A stretch of 64,000 bases of DNA from Ruminococcus sp. Its GTDB lineage: Bacteria > Bacillota > Clostridia > Oscillospirales > Ruminococcaceae. How positions within the stretch are numbered: position 1 is the stretch's first letter; every line of letters begins with the position of its first letter. Made by a program: the position numbers and the translations under genes. The stretch spans positions 1-64,000 of the forward strand of contig NZ_JAEFAJ010000004.1 in the NCBI RefSeq assembly GCF_016287535.1. The letters are read 5' to 3'. Below, piece after piece: positions 57,883-64,000 of this stretch. Under the pieces are notes generated by a model, which did no database searches, was not told where the DNA came from, and saw only the letters and a list, made by a program, of their open reading frames with translations.

Positions 57883-58872
57883 TTAAAGCATTGAAGCTCT
57901 CAGTTCTTCGCCGCTGAGCCTTGAAAGGTAAGCGGGAGCGATGTCGAAAGCTGTCTTGCAGCCTGTAGCGCCCTCTGCCTTGAGTCTTGCAAGAGCTCTT
58001 GCGTAGCAGATGAGTACGCTTGCGGTAAATTCAGGATTTGACTCAAGCTTGAGTGAATACTCTATCATCTGATGAGTTTTTTCGCCGTCACCTGTAACGC
58101 CGCTTCTCATTACGAAACCGCCGTGGGGCATCTTGTTGTGCTTTGCGTTGAATTCCTCTTCGCTGATAAAGTTTACTGTTGTATCGTACTGGTCAAAGTA
58201 GTTCTTCATTGTCTTGATGTCGTTCTCGATCTTAGCGAGATCAGCGCCTTCCTCCGGAACTACCCAGCACTCTCTGAGGTGCTTCTGACGGGTGCTCAGC
58301 TCAGGCTGGCTTCCGCTGCGGACAGCCTCCATAGCTGACTCTATCGGAACAGTGTACTGGATCCCCTTCTTAACGCCCTCAACGCGGCGGATAGCGTCGG
58401 AGTGTCCCTGACTTACGCCCTTGCCCCAGAAAGTGTAGCTCTTGCCGTTAGGGAGTATGGACTCAGCGTAAAGTCTGTTGAGTGAGAAGAGACCCGGATC
58501 CCAGCCGACAGAGATCAATGCGAGGTGACCGCTCTCTTTTGCTGCCTTATCAACATTAGCGAAATGCTCTGGGATCCTTGCGTGTGTATCAAAGCTGTCG
58601 ATGACGTTGAAGAGCTTAGCCATTTCCGGAGTCTGCTTGGGAAGATCTGTAGCACTTCCTCCGCAGATTATCATAACGTCTATGTCCTTTGCCATTTTTT
58701 CGGCGTCGTCTATCTTGTAAACAGCGGCTCCTGCTGTGAGGGGCTTGACTGTTGAAGGATCGCGGCGTGTAAAGATGCCTGCGAGTTCCATATCATCGTT
58801 CTGACGAATAGCAAGCTCAACGCCTCTGCCGAGGTTGCCGTAGCCTGCGATACCTATTCTTACTTTTTCCAT
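57883..58872 (-). CDS. ddh: meso-Diaminopimelate D-dehydrogenase
   Basis: KVRIGIAGYGNLGRGVELAIRQNDDMELAGIFTRRDP; FWGKGVSQGHSDAIRRVEGV. Confidence 0.94.
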   Translation of the reverse strand: MEKVRIGIAGYGNLGRGVELAIRQNDDMELAGIFTRRDPSTVKPLTAGAAVYKIDDAEKMAKDIDVMIICGGSATDLPKQTPEMAKLFNVIDSFDTHARIPEHFANVDKAAKESGHLALISVGWDPGLFSLNRLYAESILPNGKSYTFWGKGVSQGHSDAIRRVEGVKKGIQYTVPIESAMEAVRSGSQPELSTRQKHLRECWVVPEEGADLAKIENDIKTMKNYFDQYDTTVNFISEEEFNAKHNKMPHGGFVMRSGVTGDGEKTHQMIEYSLKLESNPEFTASVLICYARALARLKAEGATGCKTAFDIAPAYLSRLSGEELRASML

Positions 58873-58962
58873 TTGGAAATTACCTCCTTATAATTACTGT
58901 GCTCGCCATTGAACACAGTTTATAAACATTATAGCACCTTTTTTTAGAGTTGTAAAGCTTTA

Positions 58963-58993
58963 AATCATAATTTTGCGCAGCAAAATTATGATT
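58963..58993. repeat. 31-bp AT-rich palindrome (REP-like)
   Basis: AATCATAATTTTGC-GCA-GCAAAATTATGATT perfect 14-bp stem. Confidence 0.8.
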
Positions 58994-58994
58994 T

Positions 58995-59113
58995 AGTTTA
59001 GAGTTGAGAATTGAGAGTTGACAGTTGTGGTGTATCGCCTGCGGCGATATAATTAAATATATGAGCGCAGCGAACTCATTAACTCTTAACTCTCCACTCT
59101 CAATTCTCAACTC
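58995..59113. repeat. MITE-like inverted-repeat element, copy B
   Basis: GAGTTGAGAATTGAGAGTTGACAG ... ATCGCCTGCGGCGAT ... TAACTCTCCACTCTCAATTCTCAACTC; homologous to reverse complement of 19868-19988. Confidence 0.75.
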
Positions 59114-59144
59114 AATCAAAATTTAGCAAAGCTAAATTATGATT
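59114..59144. repeat. 31-bp AT-rich palindrome (REP-like)
   Basis: AATCAAAATTTAGC-AAA-GCTAAATTATGATT. Confidence 0.75.
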
Positions 59145-59349
59145 TACGTTTTTTCTTTGCTTTGTGTTTGAGCAGGACAAGTCCCGTAAGAGCGGCAGCC
59201 TTTGCGGCAGTCTTTACTACGTTCTTTGGAACTATCTTAGTGCGGATATCCTGCGGAACTTCCTCTGATACCGCAAGATTGCCCTTGCCGGCGGCTTTTA
59301 CCGAACCGCCCTCGATATGTATGCCGTGGAAATCTTTCTTGAATTCCAT
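59137..59349 (-). CDS. Small hypothetical protein (70 aa)
   Basis: MEFKKDFHGIHIEGGSVKAAGKGNLAVSEEVP...; upstream of a repeat region; stop lies inside the palindrome. Confidence 0.6.
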   Translation of the reverse strand: MEFKKDFHGIHIEGGSVKAAGKGNLAVSEEVPQDIRTKIVPKNVVKTAAKAAALTGLVLLKHKAKKKRKS

Positions 59350-59351
59350 AC

Positions 59352-60014
59352 TTAATCCTCCCTTACAGGCTCGGCGATTAGGAACTTTATCTTCTTTCCC
59401 TCATCCGAGAACATCTTCTCGTGTTCGGTGACAAAATTTTCATAAGGACTTTCTGCGTGCAGATCGTAGGTCTTGTACTTTATCCTGAAGCCTGCCTCAG
59501 CGAAGTACTCGAATGACTCCTCGAAAAGCTCGTCGTCATCGGTCTTGAACCACAGTTCGCCGCGGAGGAACTTTTTATAGTTCACAAGCTGACGTGTATG
59601 TGTGAGGCGGCGTTTCTTGTGCTTGGCTTTGGGCCACGGATTGCAGAAGTTTATGTATATACGGTCTGCGCGGTCGTTTTCGTCCCATGCCAGTTCGAGC
59701 CGCTCTATGTTCTGTATCGCTATGCGGACGTTATCGGGAGAAGCTCCCTTTTCAGCATAGGCGGCTTCAAGCTTGCGCTTTGCGAGGACCAGCATCTCGT
59801 TCTTGATGTCCATAGCTATGAAGTTTACCTCCGGATGAGCAGGAGCTGCCTGTGATATGAAGCCGCCCTTTCCGCAGCCCAGTTCAACGTACAGCGGCTT
59901 TTCGGGCTCGGAGAAGAGCTCTCTCCAGTGACCTATCTGCTTCTGCGGTTCATGTATATAGAACGGACAAGCCTCAAGCTCAGGCTTTGCCCAGGGTTTA
60001 TGTCGTATCCTCAT
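59352..60014 (-). CDS. trmB: tRNA (guanine-N7-)-methyltransferase
   Basis: LYVELGCGKGGFISQAA, RIYINFCNPWPKAKHKKRRLTH. Confidence 0.95.
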   Translation of the reverse strand: MRIRHKPWAKPELEACPFYIHEPQKQIGHWRELFSEPEKPLYVELGCGKGGFISQAAPAHPEVNFIAMDIKNEMLVLAKRKLEAAYAEKGASPDNVRIAIQNIERLELAWDENDRADRIYINFCNPWPKAKHKKRRLTHTRQLVNYKKFLRGELWFKTDDDELFEESFEYFAEAGFRIKYKTYDLHAESPYENFVTEHEKMFSDEGKKIKFLIAEPVRED

Positions 60015-60174
60015 AAATTACCTCCGTGATCGTACTGATAACAATTAATTATACCACATTTTTCTGTAAATTCCAATAGTCTGCGAAAATTTTTCGTATA
60101 CCGAAATGCCCTACAATCAGCGGCAGCTTTAAGAGCGGCTTTTTGTAAATAAATAATAATATTACTGAAATCAC

Positions 60175-60203
60175 TGGACAAGAGAAACATAATGTGATAT
60201 AAT
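60175..60203 (+). promoter_or_regulatory. Promoter of the pyr operon
   Basis: TGGACA (60175-60180), 17-nt spacer, TATAAT (60198-60203). Confidence 0.7.
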
Positions 60204-60227
60204 ATTTCTGTTGATTGAAACTACCCT

Positions 60228-60333
60228 TTAATTCGATCCCGTGAGGTCGGCAAGGCGAGTTAACGATACTGTAATTATAACAACATAGCTATAACTATAA
60301 GTATGCTCCCTGCCGCACGGGGGGCATTTTTTG
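60228..60333 (+). promoter_or_regulatory. PyrR-binding attenuation leader with terminator
   Basis: CCCTTTAATTCGATCCCGTGAGGTCGGCAAGG (PyrR-loop-like) followed by ATGCTCCCTGCCGCACGGGGGGCATTTTTTG. Confidence 0.85.
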
Positions 60334-60354
60334 TTGCTGAAAGGAGAACAGTGT

Positions 60355-60876
60355 ATGGAGTCAAAGCGCATTATCATGGACGATAAGGCTGTTCAGCGTG
60401 CTATCGCCCGTATCTCCTATGAGATAATCGAGCGGAACAAGGGCACCGAGGATCTGTGCATAGTCGGTATCCTGTCAAGAGGTGTGCCGATAGGCAGGCG
60501 TATCTCCGAAAAGCTTTCCGAACTCGAAAAAAACAGGGTGCCTTTCGGTTCACTTGATATCACACCATACCGCGACGACAGCAAATCGGCAGGCGAAGAC
60601 GAAAAGACAGATATTCCTTTCGATATAACCGACAAGAACGTGGTCATAGTGGACGACGTTATCTTTACGGGAAGAAGCTCACGCGCAGCACTTGACGCCC
60701 TTATAAAGCGTGGCAGACCGCGCTCCATACAGCTTGCTGTGCTTATCGACCGCGGACACAGGGAGCTCCCAATCCGTCCGGATTATGTGGGAAAGAATCT
60801 TCCCACTTCTCACAGCGAGGTGGTGAGGGTATCCGTTGAGGAGATCGACGGCAGCGACGGAGTGACCATATATTGA
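60355..60876 (+). CDS. pyrR: Bifunctional pyr operon regulator / uracil phosphoribosyltransferase
   Basis: ARISYEIIERNKG, VVIVDDVIFTGRSSRAALDAL, RELPIRPDYVGKNLPTSHSE. Confidence 0.96.
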   Translation: MESKRIIMDDKAVQRAIARISYEIIERNKGTEDLCIVGILSRGVPIGRRISEKLSELEKNRVPFGSLDITPYRDDSKSAGEDEKTDIPFDITDKNVVIVDDVIFTGRSSRAALDALIKRGRPRSIQLAVLIDRGHRELPIRPDYVGKNLPTSHSEVVRVSVEEIDGSDGVTIY

Positions 60877-60910
60877 AGCAATTGTCACAGAATACGAAAC
60901 GGAGGTATAT

Positions 60911-62179
60911 ATGTCATCTATCCTTATAAGGAATATCCGTGCAGTTGACAACGTAACGGATACAACAGCAGACGTACTGATAAAGGACGGGATCATCGCA
61001 AAGATAAACAGCGGCATAACTGATGGAGCGGAACAGGTCATTGACGGAACAGGACTTGTACTTATGCCTTCGCTGTTCGATATGCACGTGCATTTACGCG
61101 ATCCCGGCTTCACTCATAAGGAGGACGTGCTCACCGGTTGTGCCGCGGCACTGGCAGGAGGAGTTACGGGAGTCCTTGCGATGCCGAACACCAAGCCGCC
61201 CTGCGACAATCCGGAGACTATAAGCTATATCATTGACAAGGCGAAGGGAACGGGAGTTGACGTATATCCCGTAGGCTGCATAACAGGCGGCATGAGCGGA
61301 AACGGTCTCTGCGACTACGAGGCGCTGAAAGCGGCAGGCTGTATATGTATTTCTGATGACGGCAGACCTGTGGAGAATGCGGAAAATATGCGCAGGGCTC
61401 TGGAGCTTTCAAAGGAGAACGGACTGCTCGTCGCTTCTCACTGCGAGGATCTGAATATAATAAACGGCGGCATAATGAATAAGGGCGAGACCTCTGAAAA
61501 GCTCGGCGTCAAAGGCATGGACAGAGCCTCCGAGGACTACATAACCGCTCGTGAGATGATACTTGCTTCATCAGTGGGGGCAAGGATACATATATGCCAT
61601 GTTTCCACAGAGGGCAGCGCCGCTATGATACGCTTTGCAAAGTCGAGAGGAGTTAAGGTCACCTGCGAGACGGCGCCCCACTACTTCATGCTCACGGATA
61701 AGCTCCTTGAAAAGCGTGACGCTGACTACAGAATGAATCCGCCTCTGAGGGCGCCTGAGGACGTGAAAGCAATCATAGAAGCCATAAAGGACGGCACCAT
61801 AGACTGCATAATCACAGACCACGCTCCCCATGCCGCAGAGGAAAAGGCTGATTTTGAAAAGGCTCCCAACGGCGTTGTGGGACTTGAAACATCTCTTGCT
61901 GCCACCCTCACAGCACTGTATCATACAGGAGAGATAAGCCTTAACAGGGTAGTGGAGCTTATGTGTATAAATCCCCGTAAGATACTGGGACTTGATATAC
62001 CGTGTATCAGAGAGGGAAGCACAGCCGACCTCGTCATAGCCGACATAAACAGAAAGTGGACAGTAGAACCTGAAAAGCTGCATTCAAAGTCGAAGAATAC
62101 AGTATTCAAGGGCATGGAGCTGACAGGAAAACCTCTCGTTACCATATCCAATGGCGAGATAAGATACAATGTATTATAA
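60911..62179 (+). CDS. pyrC: Dihydroorotase
   Basis: LVLMPSLFDMHVHLRDPGFTHKED, ASHCED, CIITDHAPHA. Confidence 0.95.
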   Translation: MSSILIRNIRAVDNVTDTTADVLIKDGIIAKINSGITDGAEQVIDGTGLVLMPSLFDMHVHLRDPGFTHKEDVLTGCAAALAGGVTGVLAMPNTKPPCDNPETISYIIDKAKGTGVDVYPVGCITGGMSGNGLCDYEALKAAGCICISDDGRPVENAENMRRALELSKENGLLVASHCEDLNIINGGIMNKGETSEKLGVKGMDRASEDYITAREMILASSVGARIHICHVSTEGSAAMIRFAKSRGVKVTCETAPHYFMLTDKLLEKRDADYRMNPPLRAPEDVKAIIEAIKDGTIDCIITDHAPHAAEEKADFEKAPNGVVGLETSLAATLTALYHTGEISLNRVVELMCINPRKILGLDIPCIREGSTADLVIADINRKWTVEPEKLHSKSKNTVFKGMELTGKPLVTISNGEIRYNVL

Positions 62180-62196
62180 TACAAGGAGGAAAAGAA

Positions 62197-63123
62197 ATGT
62201 CATTTGACAGACTTATCGAAAAGATAATCGAACTCAAAAATCCTACGGTGGTGGGACTTGACCCCAAGCTGGAATACGTTCCCGATTTTATACAGCGCCG
62301 TTACCTTGACAGCGACGGCTGGACGCTGAAGGCAGCCGCAAAGGCTATATTCGACTTCAATCAGGCGATAATCGACGAGATACACGACCTTGTACCCGCT
62401 ATAAAACCGCAGGCTGCATACTATGAGATGTACGGCCATTACGGCATAAGGACACTTGAAAAGACTATCCGTTACGCTAAGCTGAACGGTATGTTCGTTA
62501 TCACTGACGGTAAGCGCAACGACATCGGCGCGACTATGGAAGCCTACACAAAGGCTCACCTCGGTACAGTTACTATAGGCGACAGCGAGATAGAGCCCTT
62601 CGGCGCAGACGCCCTCACAGTCAACGGCTACCTCGGTACTGACGGTATCGCACCTCTCCTTAAAGTATGCCGTGAGCGCGACAAGGGCATATACGTGCTG
62701 GTAAAGACCTCCAATCCCTCCTCCGGAGAGCTTCAGGACATGAAGCTGGCTGACGGTCGTACAATATATGAGTGCATGGGCGATATGTGCGAGAGGTGGG
62801 GCGAGGATACCCGCGGAAAGTATGGCTATTCCGCTGTAGGCGCAGTTGTAGGCGCTACATACCCCGAAATGCTTACAGAGCTGAGACAGAGACTTCCACA
62901 TACAATGTTCCTTGTACCCGGCTACGGCGCACAGGGCGGCGGTGCGGAAGGTCTGAAGGGCGGCTTCGACGAGAACGGTCTGGGAGCTATAGTCAACTCA
63001 TCACGTGCAGTAATGTGTGCATACAAGAAGGAAGGCTGCGACGAGCGCGACTTCGCAAAGGCAGCAAGAAGAGAAGTTATCCGCATGAGAGACGATATCT
63101 GCCAGTACATCAATTTGAAATAA
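62197..63123 (+). CDS. pyrF: Orotidine 5'-phosphate decarboxylase
   Basis: VVGLDPKLEYVP, FVITDGKRNDIGATMEAY, FLVPGYGAQGG. Confidence 0.95.
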   Translation: MSFDRLIEKIIELKNPTVVGLDPKLEYVPDFIQRRYLDSDGWTLKAAAKAIFDFNQAIIDEIHDLVPAIKPQAAYYEMYGHYGIRTLEKTIRYAKLNGMFVITDGKRNDIGATMEAYTKAHLGTVTIGDSEIEPFGADALTVNGYLGTDGIAPLLKVCRERDKGIYVLVKTSNPSSGELQDMKLADGRTIYECMGDMCERWGEDTRGKYGYSAVGAVVGATYPEMLTELRQRLPHTMFLVPGYGAQGGGAEGLKGGFDENGLGAIVNSSRAVMCAYKKEGCDERDFAKAARREVIRMRDDICQYINLK

Positions 63124-63559
63124 GAACTAAGATCTAAGAACTTGGAGCTAAGAAAGGTGAGAAATGGAAAACTATCGTAACCTTATTGTATGGCAGAAGT
63201 CGATGCAGCTTGTTAAAGAGATATACAAGCTTTTACGTCTTATGCCCAATTATGAGCAATATGCTTTGTCTGATCAGATGAGACGTGCTGCTGTATCGAT
63301 CCCTTCAAATATAGCTGAGGGAGCAGGAAGAGGTTCAAAGAAAGATTTTGCTCATTTTCTTTCTATTGCCCGTGGTTCAAAGTATGAACTGGAAACTCAG
63401 TTGTTCATTTGTATTGAATTGGATTATCTTTCAGAAGAACAATGCAGAGAAGCATTAAGCATTGTAAATGAAGTCGGGATTATTCTTAACGGCTTCATAA
63501 AGAAATTAAGCATTCAATGACTAAGAACTTAGCTCTTAGATCTAAGTTCTTAGTTCTAA
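63121..63559. mobile_element. Candidate S23/IVS-type element: four-helix-bundle ORF flanked by imperfect inverted repeats
   Basis: Left arm TAAGAACTAAGATCTAAGAACTTGGAGCTAAG; right arm CTAAGAACTTAGCTCTTAGATCTAAGTTCTTAGTTCT; sits between pyrF and carA. Confidence 0.55.
63164..63520 (+). CDS. Four-helix-bundle protein (23S rRNA intervening-sequence / S23-type)
   Basis: NLIVWQKSMQLVKEIYKLLRLMP, EQYALSDQMRRAAVSIPSNIAEGAGRGSKKDFAHFLSIARGSKYELETQL. Confidence 0.93.
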   Translation: MENYRNLIVWQKSMQLVKEIYKLLRLMPNYEQYALSDQMRRAAVSIPSNIAEGAGRGSKKDFAHFLSIARGSKYELETQLFICIELDYLSEEQCREALSIVNEVGIILNGFIKKLSIQ

Positions 63560-63641
63560 AAACGCTCTCTCCACAATGGCGTGGAACAGAGTGCATAACA
63601 TCAGCAATTCGACCTCTATAAAACGCAAGGAGGAAAATAAA

Positions 63642-64000
63642 ATGTCATTATTCAACATGGGTGAAAAGGCTTATCTTATGCTTGCCGACGGACAGGTGTT
63701 CGAGGGCAGGAGCTTCGGCGCGAAGGGCACTGTCATAGGCGAAGTCGTATTTACCACAGGAGTCACAGGCTATCAGGAAACTCTCACAGACCCAAGCTAC
63801 TACGGACAGATAGTCACACAGACATTTCCGCTTATTGGAAACTACGGTGTGAACTCGGAGGACAACGAGTCAGCAAAGTCCTATGTGACCGGCTATATAG
63901 TCAGGGAGTGGTGCAACGCGCCCTCAAACTTCCGCAGCGAGGGCAATATTAACGATTTCCTGAAAGAGCATAACATTGTCGGTATCAATAATATCGACAC
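63642..64000 (+). CDS. carA: Carbamoyl-phosphate synthase small subunit (3' truncated by window)
   Basis: [73 protein letters not shown]. Confidence 0.93.
   Translation, partial: MSLFNMGEKAYLMLADGQVFEGRSFGAKGTVIGEVVFTTGVTGYQETLTDPSYYGQIVTQTFPLIGNYGVNSEDNESAKSYVTGYIVREWCNAPSNFRSEGNINDFLKEHNIVGINNID

Noticed and set aside
63121-63559. Classical insertion sequence
   Set aside because: No transposase motif in the only ORF, which is a four-helix-bundle protein; arms are imperfect and no target duplication could be confirmed.

Overview
The window looks like a chromosomal segment from a cellulosome-producing Ruminococcus (Firmicutes; R. flavefaciens-like by gene content, which is inference). It is densely coded on both strands. 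No rRNA, tRNA, CRISPR array, prophage or transposase gene was seen.

Main content in order:
- A multidomain xylanase (GH10, dockerin, CBM, CE4) truncated at the left edge; an ECF sigma factor plus membrane partner; an AraC regulator; a flotillin/SPFH protein.
- rtcB behind an attenuator-like leader; sbcD-sbcC; a zinc-ribbon/repeat/LRR protein.
- T-box-controlled asnS-asnA; pheS-pheT with a probable T-box; nnrD/E.
- A sporulation-type cluster (yabP-yabQ-divIC-S1); comM-like; an FtsW/RodA protein.
- A secreted dockerin protein next to a radical SAM/SPASM gene.
- An M16C peptidase, two M42 peptidases, def, a pdaA-like gene, an M50 protease, ddh and trmB.
- A pyrRCF-carA operon with a PyrR attenuator, interrupted by a four-helix-bundle (23S-IVS/S23-type) ORF flanked by inverted repeats.

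Most interesting candidates:
1. A dockerin protein carrying duplicated TQTLYG(A/P)PW(M/V)FG motifs directly followed by a radical SAM/SPASM enzyme. This could be a RiPP-like modified cellulosomal protein.
2. A 30-aa Cys-rich leader ORF and intrinsic terminator between a consensus promoter and rtcB.
3. The S23-type ORF with palindromic arms inside the pyr operon, together with several ORF-less intergenic elements with similarly built arms.
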